A stretch of DNA of 47,845 nt from Rhizomucor pusillus (taxonomy: Eukaryota; Mucoromycota; Mucoromycetes; Mucorales; Lichtheimiaceae): NCBI GenBank assembly GCA_900175165.2, contig FWWN02000630.1:3157-51001 (forward strand), given 5' to 3'. Under the pieces are notes generated by a model. It was not told the origin of the DNA, made no database searches, and saw only the letters and a program-made list of their open reading frames with translations. Numbering within the stretch: position 1 is the stretch's first letter; each line of letters starts with the position of its first letter. Positions 1-10,160 of the stretch are shown piece by piece. Both the position numbers and the translations under genes were made by a program.

Positions 1-295
1 ACTGCGAATGTGGGACCCGAAAGGGTTTAGGTTTTTACGGTAAGCCTTGCAGTTCATCCTGGATTCTGAATATTATTGACGTACTAATATTGAGACTGCT
101 TCTCTTTAGATGACTCGGTAAGTAAAAGAGGATACAAGCCTATAATACCTGGATTTTTTACTGATAGACCCGGTTGGCATTGTTTGGAGCAACTGCACTA
201 CATGGCAAATTTGAACCAATATGGTAAGTTTTCGTCGTCCTTAGATCGACAAGAATATTTATTAATTTGGTTTAAAAGGTTTAAATTTGTCTTAA
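1..295 (+). CDS. 3' end of an unrecognised spliced gene (partial)
   Basis: The gene runs in from the left edge. Reading from base 3 gives CECGTRKGLGFY. A GTAAGC donor at 40, a good branch site (GTACTAAT near 81-88) and an acceptor ending at 109 define a 70-base intron. The frame then continues from 110 with a GYKPIIPGFFTDRPGWHC stretch. A second GTAAGT...AAAAG intron (224-278) would end the protein at a TAA at 293-295. Without splicing the frame stays open about 16 codons further, so the exact C-terminus is uncertain. The Cys pair near the left edge (CxC) could belong to a metal site but is cut by the window. I do not recognise the family. Confidence 0.45.
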
Positions 296-758
296 TCGTT
301 GTGCAATTTGATGCTCCAAACGCCAACTGTTTAAATATGCAGTAATTTAGACCATTGCAGCTCAAGGGAGGAAGCCCGACCACCGCCTATATGCTTATTA
401 GCTGATCCCAAATTTGAGAAGTTCAAACGTTTACAAAGAGTTATCGATTCCCAAAAATTCATGCTGCGTTTGAGTTAATGCACGCAAAAACATGACACGA
501 AAATAAATATGTGTTCACATGCTTCTGTATAGATGTCCTTGCTTCAAGAGCAGATGTAATGTGGGGAAGGAAAGAAAGGCAGTCGTTCAATTCGACATGC
601 TAGATCGAACAAGTTTATTGCTTTCCCGTTCTTGGCGGGGACCACGCATCGTGTCGGGGCAGGGCAGACGCGGGCAAAAAGGAAAGACAATGTATAAAAA
701 ATACATTTTTGAACGGGACGGCGCACCAGCAGGCACCACCAGGGACGGAGGGATGCTT

Positions 759-836
759 CTACATATTGTAGATGCATAGTCTGCTGCATCGTCGAACATG
801 GTTGGTTCCTTCGCAGTGACTACAGCGTCGTGGCAT
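759..836 (-). other. Short zinc-knuckle-like ORF (25 codons) in an otherwise empty 0.8-kb gap
   Basis: On the minus strand an ATG at 836 opens a 25-codon frame with the pattern C-x2-C-x4-H-x3-[CS]-S-x2-C-x2-N (CSHCEGTNHVRRCSRLC). From memory, this layout resembles small zinc-knuckle modules at the start of multicopy, often transposon-associated proteins of Mucoromycota. The frame stops at 759 and no continuation is recognised in the 400 bases beyond, so it is either a relic, a first exon, or chance. The rest of 296-1123 shows no coding region I can support. Confidence 0.25.
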
Positions 837-1123
837 CTTTTTTTGGAAATTCACTCGCGTAGAAGACAGGTATAAAGAAGGTATCGCTTCACTTTTATGG
901 ACGTTTTCTACTTCGCTGGCTTTATAGCAGCTGGACATCAGTATAGAAACTCTTGGAAAATACCAATGTCTGTTGACATTTCTGGATTTTAGTAGCAAAG
1001 GAGGAAACTGTCGATAAATCATGAAGCCGTACAAAATGCCGTTTCTCTAGTATAACAGTGATTTCATTGATATTTCTAATGTTGGGTCAGGAACAATTTT
1101 ATTTTATTTCGGTCTTAGTGAGC

Positions 1124-2327
1124 ATGAACGCACAGAGCGATCTAGCAACTGCCAAAAGGAGGTGCGTGTATTCTCTCTCGTCCCCTTCTCTTTCGAAAGA
1201 TATGACAATACCGTATCGTTTTTGAACCAACTCTGGTTTTGTACACGTAGTGTGAAGAAGCTGTCCTACGAAAGGGACGATTCAAGCAACTTGATCATCT
1301 ACATTGAAGAAGTGAGAAACCAACATTGCCTGGAAAGCAACTTGCCAATCTCTCATAGATCTACTTCCGCAGATACTGGACAGCCGTTATGGATGCTATA
1401 TTTGGCCGTCAGCCGTCGTTATGGCAGAATATATATGGCATAATCGCACAAAATTTTCGGATCGCGTTGTATTGGAGGCAAGTTTGGATTAAAAAACGAC
1501 AATCTGAAGCGCCATGATAATAACATATCTTCTTTTATAACAGATCGGTGCAGGTATGGGGCGGTGATGAGAGAAATCGCGTAGCACAGCATTTCTTGAA
1601 TAAGCGCTGGTCTATAGGAACATCCTTGCCATCTATCCTTCTTTCCAAAGGTGTGTCGCCCCCACCCCGATTGATCCTGACTGATATCCCGGGAATATTA
1701 CATGTCATTCGATCTTGCCTATTACTCAACGGTGTGAAGGAAGAAAGCAATTCAACATGGATAAGAGGGTTGCTTTGGGGTGAACTGGAAGGAGACACAG
1801 GCGTTAAATCATTAACGGCAAGCGTCGAGCAAGAATGGCGTGCAAATATCGATTACATTCTCGGAAGCGATACCTTCTATGATCCGGCTGGTATAAAACA
1901 ATCCTTTCTAGTGCTATTGCAAATATATGCTTACAGAAAGCAATGCTTAGATTTCGAGAAACTTATAGTTACAGTATCGTATATTATCCATTGCCACAAT
2001 CCAAAATGTAAATTTATCACTGCATACCAGGAGCGAAGGTAAGTTGGAGATCACGCAAAGACTTCCCTCAGCAAAGGCAGTAAACTCCCTTTATGCTCGA
2101 CGGATAGTTCCAAGCGCAGCATCCAGCCATTACTCGACAAGTATCAACTTGAATGTTCACTTGTATCAAGAGACAGCTTTGACTTTGACGCGTCCAAGTA
2201 TATCCGGGATGACGACAATGATGGCGAAGAAGAAGATGATATCCGGCATGCTAAAGTAGATGCAGGAGGACTTTCCAGCGTATTCTTGCTAGAGATATCT
2301 GCAAAAACGTCAACGAATAAACAGTAG
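1124..2327 (+). CDS. METTL23: METTL23-like protein methyltransferase (family 16)
   Basis: A spliced SAM-dependent methyltransferase. The exons I can join are about 1200-1311, 1373-1477, 1544-1553, 1618-1890, 1951-2038 and 2108-2327. Joined, they give YGCYIWPSAVVMAEYIW followed by VLEIGAGTSLPSILLSKG (SAM-binding motif I), LILTDIPG, the post-I motif LLWGELEG, then ILGSDTFYDPADFEKLI and FITAYQERR. These match human METTL23 motif by motif, which modifies protein arginine; the substrate here is unknown. An acidic insert precedes the last strand (VFLLEIS). The second recognisable intron (1478-1543) has a GC donor (GAG/GCAAGT). The start is the weak point: ATG 1124 requires a first intron of only about 38 bases (1162-1199), and an upstream exon is possible. 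The stop is TAG at 2325-2327. Confidence 0.8.
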
Positions 2328-2415
2328 TACCTGAATTATCCAACTGAAAGAACGAGGGAAGCGGGCAAACGGAACCCGAAACCTACCAGCTTGCACTCCT
2401 TTCACATAGATCACA

Positions 2416-5314
2416 ATGATCGCCACGCGCGTCGTGGTCACTGCAACTTCTGCTTCGTGGCCTTCCCTCGATTGCCTTACTCCAGGTGTGCCCAAGTACG
2501 CAGATCTGGTCCGTCGAAAGATTGCAGGTGCATGGGTATGTTGGCAAGCGATTGACTTGTAGATCGCATTACAAAGAAATAATATTCTCGGTGGAAGTTT
2601 TCTGAAGGCCAGTCATTTGAGTGGGATGTATGCGGGATCCGAGTACACGTCAAAGTGGATAGCATTCATGGGGAAGGGCAGGGTCCCTGGAAAGTGGATA
2701 GAAAGAGGACGCAGATCGACGTCAAAGATGCTAAGCCTGATGTCGTCATGGATACCGACGAGTATGATGCAGATCTAGAGACCAACGTTACAAATATTAT
2801 CCGTAAGTGTCTTTCCAGGACGAGTATCATATGTAATATTCCTTGCATTTCTTAACGGTGAATTTTGCTTTGTCAGAGAGCGCATTTCTGGATGCATCTA
2901 AGTTTCGACAATTGAACCTTCCAGCTGCAAAATCTCTGCTAATTCATGGCGTCTTCGGTGTTGGCAAAAAGACATTGGTCAGGTAGTTAAGGTACAGAAA
3001 AATAGGAACCGGCTATGTACTAAAGAAGAATCAATGTGCAGACAAGTCTGTAACAGGCTGCAGTGCCGTGTATATAAGGTCTCCTTGTACGATATCTTGT
3101 CATTAAAAGATGAGTTCGAGAATCCGCAATTCCAGCTGTACAATCCTTTGCATCTTTCTACATCGCAAGCCATCAAGACACAGCCTTGCATTATTCTGTT
3201 GACGGATTTGGATGTTCTATATTCTGGTTAGGTTTTCAAGGAATGCAAAGGTCAATAAGCATCATCTGTATTTTGACGCGAAAGTGATTTAGGATGTGAA
3301 AGCAGCCATAAAGACAAGATACTCAACGTCATCAGTCAGGAAATCGAGCGACTGAACGAAGATGACCACGTGAGTATACATGCACTTTGACTGTACATAC
3401 ATGGCTTACCGATATTTACACCGGTATATGCTAGGTTTGCTTCATCGGTCTAGCTGAAGAGCTTCGACGGCTACCTAATCGATTGCAGAAAACGGATTGC
3501 TTCCGGCAACATCTACATATTCCCATCCCATCTCTGTAAGTCAAGTCAAAAGGAATGGAAATTTACACGCGAAAATGAGAATTAAGGTTGCGAGTATCGG
3601 TATTTGTTATCGAATATAGCCATCAGAGAAAAGCTATTTTGCGCAATTTGCTACACAAAATGGAATTGCAGCGTGATAATACTGAAGGAAAGCAGCAGAA
3701 CCAGCAGGAGACCATCGTCGAAGATTATGCAATTCACATCGCCTTGGTAATCCTCGATCTCTAAATATGTATGGAAGAACCGTGGATGTTTATTAATAGA
3801 CCATATTTCACAGAGAACGTCCGGATTCGTCGCCAGAGACTTGAGGCTGCTCTGCCGCAAGGCAAAATTGAAAGCACAAAGACGCAAAGAGTCTGCAGAA
3901 AGTGATGTTGTCAGTAAGCTTGCTTCTTTGAGCATCTCTAACGACGAAGCATCAGCGATCTCGTAAGCCTATCCAAGATCTATATATAAAGCTACAATGA
4001 TACTGACATATCTTTCTTTGATGAATATGCACACTGCAGCAGCGTTACATGGGCCGATTTTGAGTATGCTTTGTCGATCCATTCTCCTTCTCAACGACTA
4101 GAAGTAGAAACCAAACTGCCTAAACGAAATTGGGAAGATATTGGCGGGTAAGTCATTGACAGGCATATTTCAGCTTTTTCTTAATGGTGTAACATCTTGA
4201 TATTAGATACGAATTTGTAAAAAAGCGGATCAAGCAAGCAACCCTGGTACCATTGCTTAATCCAGAGCAATTTTCGCGTCTAGGAATCAAACCACCATCC
4301 GGAATTCTTCTTTACGGTCCTTCAGGTTAGTTAATCGGACAATTGATTATCTGGCATTTACTCATTACATTGAATTTCATTCTATTTCAGGCTGTGGCAA
4401 GACAGCAATGGTGCAAGCACTGGCTTCAGAATCCATCATGAACATTATATCTATCAAGGGGTAAATTGAGAGCCTCGAAAACACATCAGAAAATCGTGTA
4501 ACTTCTGACACGTATAACTAGGCCAGAAATCTTTTCGAAATATCTAGGTGAGACCGAGCGTAAGATTCGAAGTCTATTTGCGACTGCCAAGCGAATTGCA
4601 CCGTGCATCGTGTTCCTTGATGAAATCGATGCTATTGGAACTCGAAGAGGCAAGCAGAAATTGACTTGGCTGCGACAACTTCGTATGCTTATTGCTCCCG
4701 TAGGTTGGGACTCTGGAGATAGCAGCGGCGGTGTGAACGAAAGAGTGCTTAGTACACTGTTGAATGAAATGGATGGTGTGGAAGGACGGCAGGGAGTTGT
4801 GGTGATTGGATGTACCAACCGACCTGATCAAATTGACGACGCCATCTTGCGACCAGGTATACGCAACATTGCTCGCCATTTTTGTTAGCCTGATAGATTG
4901 ACTCTCGACACAAATTTACATAGGACGTTTGGATCAGCTATTGTATGTTGGCTTGCCCTCAGAGCAAGATCGAGCATCGATCATCCAAGCTTTTACTCAA
5001 AAGATGGCTATCGATCCTGACGTTAACTCTACTTATCTTAGCCAAAAATTGGAATATTGTACAGGCGCAGACATCGAGCATTTGTTCCGGTCGGTAACTC
5101 TGGATATTCGAAAGAGAAAATACCATCGATTCTTACATGTATATACAGAGAGGCGGCAACCATCGCACTTCGCGAGGATATCAGCACACCATACATCAAA
5201 ATGAAGCACATCAATCCGGTGTTGGATGCTACGTGCTCGAGAGCTCAAGAGAGGCTTCAAGACAAAGGCTACCTTGGCGTATTCGAACGGTTCCAGCAAG
5301 CGCACAGTGTGTAA
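2416..5314 (+). CDS. Tandem AAA+ ATPase, AFG2B/SPATA5L1-like
   Basis: A Cdc48-family ATPase with about ten exons. The best start is ATG 2416; intron 2536-2597 joins it to FSEGQSFEWDVCGIRVHVK. The second ATPase domain is complete: WEDIGG, Walker A YGPSGCGKTA, KYLGETERKIR, Walker B CIVFLDEIDAIG, second region of homology VVVIGCTNRPDQ ... ILRPGRLDQ, and sensor-2 region TGADIEHLFREAATIAL. The ending resembles human SPATA5L1 (AFG2B) more than Pex1 or Cdc48. AFG2-type ATPases strip maturation factors from pre-60S ribosomes. The first domain looks degenerate: its P-loop reads HGVFGVGKKTL (Lys where Ser/Thr is usual) and its Walker B reads CIILLTDLDVLY, without the DE pair. Intron 4650-4703 starts with GC. 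The gene ends 116 bases from the convergent bS16m gene. Confidence 0.85.
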
Positions 5315-5430
5315 TTAAGGCTGAATTATTATTTTCGTCCTTTTTTGTTGACCACCATACATGTGTATTGATTGTTGACACAAATAGAGTCGTTTTATTT
5401 ACAAAATGCAAAAGAAAGATATATTGTCGT

Positions 5431-5803
5431 TTACTGGGATGGTGTCTCTTGTGATTTCGGTACCTGGGTGTTCCATGGTTTCGGTTGCTCTGGTAACAAG
5501 TTAGCCTGCGCAGAAAATATAAGTCTCAGTAACAAGCTTGCAGAATTCTTCCCAGATTTTACTCACTCTAACTAGCAATTTCTCCACGGTTTCTGAAGGC
5601 TGTGCTCCCACTGTAAGCCAGTACTTTGCACGATCAAAGTTCAGGTTGACAAGCTTGTTGCCGGAAGAATCGGGAATGGGGTTGTAGGTGCCGATTTTTT
5701 CGATCGGTTTGCTGTTCCGTGCGGTGCGAGCGTTGGCTACGACAATGTGGTAGAAAGGAAGGTTGCGACGGCCATGGCGGGCCAAGCGTATGCGGACGAC
5801 CAT
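5431..5803 (-). CDS. MRPS16: Mitochondrial small-subunit ribosomal protein bS16m
   Basis: Two exons (5803-5567 and 5505-5431) joined across a 61-base GTGAGT...GCAG intron. The protein starts [20 protein letters not shown], the classic S16 N-terminus, and continues with [20 protein letters not shown] and the conserved [18 protein letters not shown]. After the intron it reads [12 protein letters not shown] and stops at TAA 5433-5431, giving roughly 100 residues, normal for the family. An upstream in-frame extension (to 5905) exists, but the family always begins at the MVVRI or equivalent, so ATG 5803 is preferred. Like yeast Mrps16, it has no obvious cleavable presequence. It sits in the mitochondrial 30S body. 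Confidence 0.95.
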
Positions 5804-6298
5804 TTCTATGTAAAAAAGAGAAAGAGGATGGGAAGCAGTAAAATTTTGGCGGTCACAAGCGGGGGAGGGAATACATTTGTGGAATCGTGCAGCCCACAAT
5901 TCCAACTATGCGTGTTCTCCCGTAAATCGATGTTGTCTCAGCAGACTGGACTCTGAATACATACTAGACATATATTGGATGATAATATTCTAACGTATCG
6001 TAAGTACCGAGGAATATTGTTAGAATATAGAAAGTGCATTTTCAACAAGTATGTAACTTTCTGCTCGTGGGCTGGATAAATCAACAGTGACTTGACTTCT
6101 TATAGGTAGACTTCGCTGTTGAGCCTATGCCAACTAACCCTGAATAAAAGATTAGTAACTGTGTACAAAGAACATACGATTACCAATATCTTTCGAAGAA
6201 AATCATCCTTGCTGGGAAACCCATCCCATTTTGAATGGGGTTATGCCTGCCCCAACTTCACACCCTGACGCCATCCCTCCCCTTCCACTTGACTCTTA
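5804..6298. other. Divergent intergenic region (bS16m / F-box gene)
   Basis: 495 bases between two divergent starts. AT-rich, with no ORF, RNA gene or recognisable repeat that I can support; presumably holds both promoters. Confidence 0.5.
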
Positions 6299-7303
6299 AT
6301 GTTTAATGTTGCCGAAGTTGTCAACCATGTCTTTAGCTTTCTGGACTACCTAGAAGTGTACCGGCTACGGAGCGTATGTCGTTGCTGGCGATCACTAGCC
6401 GAGCAGCATATCTATCTCCGGATGAAGCACGACAGCGACAATGCCACGATCACGGTTGACCTGTGTCGACGTAATACACTTGAGCTCAAGGCTGCCAGCT
6501 TTGACAGTGAGCATGGTATCATTGAGTTCCGGCCGACGTTGGACGTGCCTTGTCCAAACACGCTATCCAACTTTGAGCGCATGATTTCCATCTATTTTGA
6601 CTTGTGGCCCGACCAGCACAATCCTGCGCGTCTTCAATGCTACTCCTTACCGAGCTGGAGCACGACACATTTCATGGTGGAGCGCGAGACACACCTTGCA
6701 GGCCATAAGGGACTCTTGCTCTCGTTTGCGTATGTGCACATTGAGCAGGAACGCCGACAGAAATTGGCAATGCAGAGCGGCATTGCCGGCAGCGGCGGCA
6801 GCGGCGCAAGCGGCGCTGATTCTCCTCTTAACGACATCGATCCTCTACCCGTAAACACATACCCGGCATCAGTTGCGGCAACGTCGCCTGTGCCACCGAA
6901 ACCGCATATCCATGTTGCATGGCTCCGTGTGTCGCTACCGTGGCTCATGGCAGGATTCCATCCAAAAATCCATGTCCCACCTATCTATTCCGACCGATTT
7001 CACCAGCTAGACCGTATCCTCGCTGATAATTACCACATATATCACTACAATCACTACCTTGAACCTGTACTGCGACATATAGCTGAAGGATCCAGAGACC
7101 CACCGCAAAGCCTAGTGCAAACTATATCGTCTGACGATGACTATCAGTGGCGCCTAGAACTCGCAATTGAATTAGCAGGCGGCGATCCACGGACGCGATG
7201 GTTAGATGCTCGACTGTGGGAGCTCTTGAATGGCATCGATGCTCCTTCAAACATTGACGCACTTGTCGACCGAGTAAAATGGCAGCTATCAATGGCAGTA
7301 TAA
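6299..7303 (+). CDS. F-box protein
   Basis: An intronless 334-residue protein, unusual next to heavily spliced neighbours. The N-terminus (about residues 5-38) is a clear F-box: VVNHVFSFLDYLEVYRLRS followed by VCRCWRSLAEQH. This motif binds Skp1 in SCF ubiquitin ligases; a cullin-1 gene lies in the same window (43.3-46.2 kb). The rest has no LRR or WD40 repeats that I can see. A flexible Gly/Ser/Ala linker (residues about 161-173) separates an N-terminal half from a C-terminal half rich in aromatic residues. The C-terminal part (WRLELAIELAGGDPRTRWLD) looks helical. The substrate is not predictable. The family of the C-terminal region was not recognised. Confidence 0.8.
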   Translation: MFNVAEVVNHVFSFLDYLEVYRLRSVCRCWRSLAEQHIYLRMKHDSDNATITVDLCRRNTLELKAASFDSEHGIIEFRPTLDVPCPNTLSNFERMISIYFDLWPDQHNPARLQCYSLPSWSTTHFMVERETHLAGHKGLLLSFAYVHIEQERRQKLAMQSGIAGSGGSGASGADSPLNDIDPLPVNTYPASVAATSPVPPKPHIHVAWLRVSLPWLMAGFHPKIHVPPIYSDRFHQLDRILADNYHIYHYNHYLEPVLRHIAEGSRDPPQSLVQTISSDDDYQWRLELAIELAGGDPRTRWLDARLWELLNGIDAPSNIDALVDRVKWQLSMAV

Positions 7304-7482
7304 TACACTTGATTTCTTGTTTTTTTTTTCAGAACAAATATTTACAATGCCTGCTGGAGGAGGAGGATGAAAATGAGGAATTATTGTTCTCTTGGTATCT
7401 AGTGAATAGGTTTCAGAGTAGGAATGCCGGCCATAGAACATGCAGAAAGAGAACATGAATGGATTTGAGTGGGTCACAGTCG

Positions 7483-9841
7483 CTATTCTTGTCCACGCCC
7501 TCGCCCTCGTCCCCGTCCTCGTCCGCGGCCAGTGGTACCACGAGCTCTGGTGCGTCCTCGTTGGCCTCTACCGCGGCTGCTTTCGTTTCCATTGTCGCCA
7601 AATAAGGACTGGTTCTGTGCCGGGTTCAACCGTGCATTGCGTTCGTCTTCAATTGCATTGTAGTATCGGCGGACAGAATTGAGCAATATAGACATTGATA
7701 TCTCTGTTCGTTCAAACATTTGACGGTACTGCTCGATGCTGGAAGATATAACATTGGCGGGATCCTTTCGACCCTCGCATATGGCTTTCAGGTCGGCTTC
7801 TGTTGCTCGTCGCAGGAATGGTTTGCTTAAACTTGTTTCGAAGCCGATTGCATCGTAACCGAGCACCAGCCCAACTCCAAGCGTCGTAGGGTGGAAGTAC
7901 TGCCCTTGCTTGAACGCATACTGTCGAGATTGAATTGTCTGGATATGTTCAGAAATGGTAGCGTCCGTGCCAATTTCATTCTTTTCCATTAGACTAATAA
8001 GCTCCGGTTCTGTAAGCGGTTTTGGAGCTTCCGTCTTGCCTTCATTAAGTAGCAACGACGATGGTACAAACTGTTCGCCTTGCTGGAAATGCGGCAGGTT
8101 TTGGTCGGACCAGCGATCATATGTATACACTTCCAAATAGTTTCGTCTAAGGATAACCAATCCCTTGGCTGTAAACTCTTCAGTCGCTATTTTTGTCTCT
8201 ATCGTCGTCTCAAATCCAACCGCATCCTTCCAGCAGCAACCCAGGAATCGGCGTGTGACAAACTCGTACACTTTACGATCATTTCCGCTCAAATTCTGGT
8301 CGTAGCCCGTTGGGTGAATAGGTGGATGGGCCTTATCGTTGTTTCTGCCGTTTCTCGGTCGTTCGAATTCACCATCCATTATGCTATACTTTGTTGTTAA
8401 CGCCAATCTGTCAAACATGTATGGATTCCACTTACAGTTGAGCATATTGTCCCCATTCACGATCATTTCTCTGCATCCGTATGTAATATTCAAAGTTGAA
8501 ATTCGGCTCAAACTGGTCGGTTTCCGTTCTTGGATAACTGATGAGACCATGCATATAAAGACTTTCTGCAATCTATCAAGTCTTCCTCAGATTTCATATT
8601 TCTCTCTGATGTCCGTTATCAGATACGTACACGCATGATTTCCGCACTTGATAATCCCAGTACTCGGCACGCAGTCTTTTGCAATTCGACAGTTGTCAGT
8701 GGTAGCGGTTTGCTAAAGCAGGTGTGTAAGTGATCCGATGAGAAGATAGCAAGTAACATTTACTAACCGCTTTGTAGTCTGTCTCTCATTTACTCTTGTC
8801 ACGACTGCCATGGGGCTGTTCACACAGGACTCATAAAGCACCACTGCTGCGCCGTAGTCAAATAGATGCCCTCGTTTCCAGTTGAATTTGACTTTGCTTT
8901 CGCTGCTCGTTGATCCTTCACCAGGTGGTGGTTCGTACTCCATATCGATCTTCCAGAACCTTTCCGGCACAAAGTTCTTAATCGCCATATATCGGTCGAC
9001 CACAAACCCGAGGGTTGGAAATTGGCATGGTCCATACGACAAGAGCTTTCTGTCGTTTGCCATCAAGGATCGAAGCCGAATAGTCTGTAGTCGGGTGAAC
9101 GCGTATCCGATACGTAGATCCAATTCCATACGCGCGTGGACTGCCTGGACGAGACGATCATCCAACCGCGCTGGCGTTCTAGCTGCTCTGTTGATCCCAC
9201 TAGAATGAATATCTTTCCGTGTGAGCATATCGTCCTTTCCCAATCTTGTATTTATATCACCTGTTATCAAGTGCAGAAAATCGTGCACGCCACACCTCTA
9301 ACCGTGAATTGACTTCAGAGCAGATATCGCGAACCGCTGCACCGATAGCTTCTCCTTCACGATCACAATCCGTCCATATAAACAGTACATTGGATCGCCG
9401 AGCTTCCTGTCTGAGGTTGTTTGTCACACTCTCTTGGTCCTATCAGATGGACAGCGTCAGGCGTAGTGCTTTTCGCATAGTCATGCTATATAGAATACTT
9501 GCATCTTTGATTGTCCAACGCAGAGGTGCCGTGAAAAGAGCATCGATGGGACATTGGTTCCAACCATATCCTTCGACCAAATCCAAGTTCCGTACATGAC
9601 CGGCAACAGACGTCACTGTCATTTGGTGCGATCGGCCATCGAGTGTAATGTCGAACCGATAATTCTTTATATAAGTGTTGCGCGTGTTTTCCTTTACAAA
9701 TGTTCATTGAGGATTCTGCTTGTTGCCAACGATCCCAGAAAAAGTTCAGGTACAACGTACTACATGCGGTCTCCCCTGCGATAAAATGTGCGCAATTTGC
9801 TTGGCTGCACTAGGTTTCTCTGCAACACTCAAGATCCTCAT
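7483..9841 (-). CDS. TOP3: DNA topoisomerase III (type IA)
   Basis: A spliced type IA topoisomerase that decatenates single strands with RecQ helicase and Rmi1. It starts MRILSVAEKPSAAKQIAHIL (Toprim glutamate in EKPS). Next come NTRNTYIKNYRF, TSVAGHVRNLD, EGYGWNQCPIDALF and FIWTDCDREGEAIG, which carries the DxDxE metal site. Then DLRIGYAFTRLQT, SYGPCQFPTLGFVVDRY, and the catalytic tyrosine in HGLISYPRTETDQF (around 8540). HPPIHPTG and GTDATISEHI complete the core. The tail has no GRF or C4 zinc fingers; it ends in an RGR/RG-rich stretch of about 30 residues encoded by a simple repeat. The FNFEYYIRMQ...WGQYAQ segment is more TOP3A-like than TOP3B-like. The stop is TAG at 7485-7483. Confidence 0.93.
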
Positions 9842-10160
9842 TAGAACGCCATTGAGGCAGCTGCTGCGAACAATCTTGTGTGGGCTGCCCGTGCCCTAGC
9901 GCGCGTCCCTTTTCTTTCTTTTTTTGACAGCCAAAGTCCGACGACGTGTATCTTTCGTGACATTGAACAACAATCCAAGGTTTATATATTTCATTCAATT
10001 TCATTCACAAGCATATATTATTGTACATTGTAAATTCTTTTTTTCTTCCTCTGACGGTGATGGCTATGTGCGTTTTTGGGTGATGAAGGTATTGGAAAAA
10101 TAAAGAGTTGTGGGAAGGGAACAGAGAAAGACGCGAGAAACAAAAAGGTTGCCAAGTACT
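9842..10160. other. Intergenic region between tandem minus-strand genes
   Basis: 319 bases holding the TOP3 upstream region and the isocitrate lyase 3' UTR. An AT-rich stretch with a poly-T/C run near 10037-10048 is visible; no gene seen. Confidence 0.5.
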
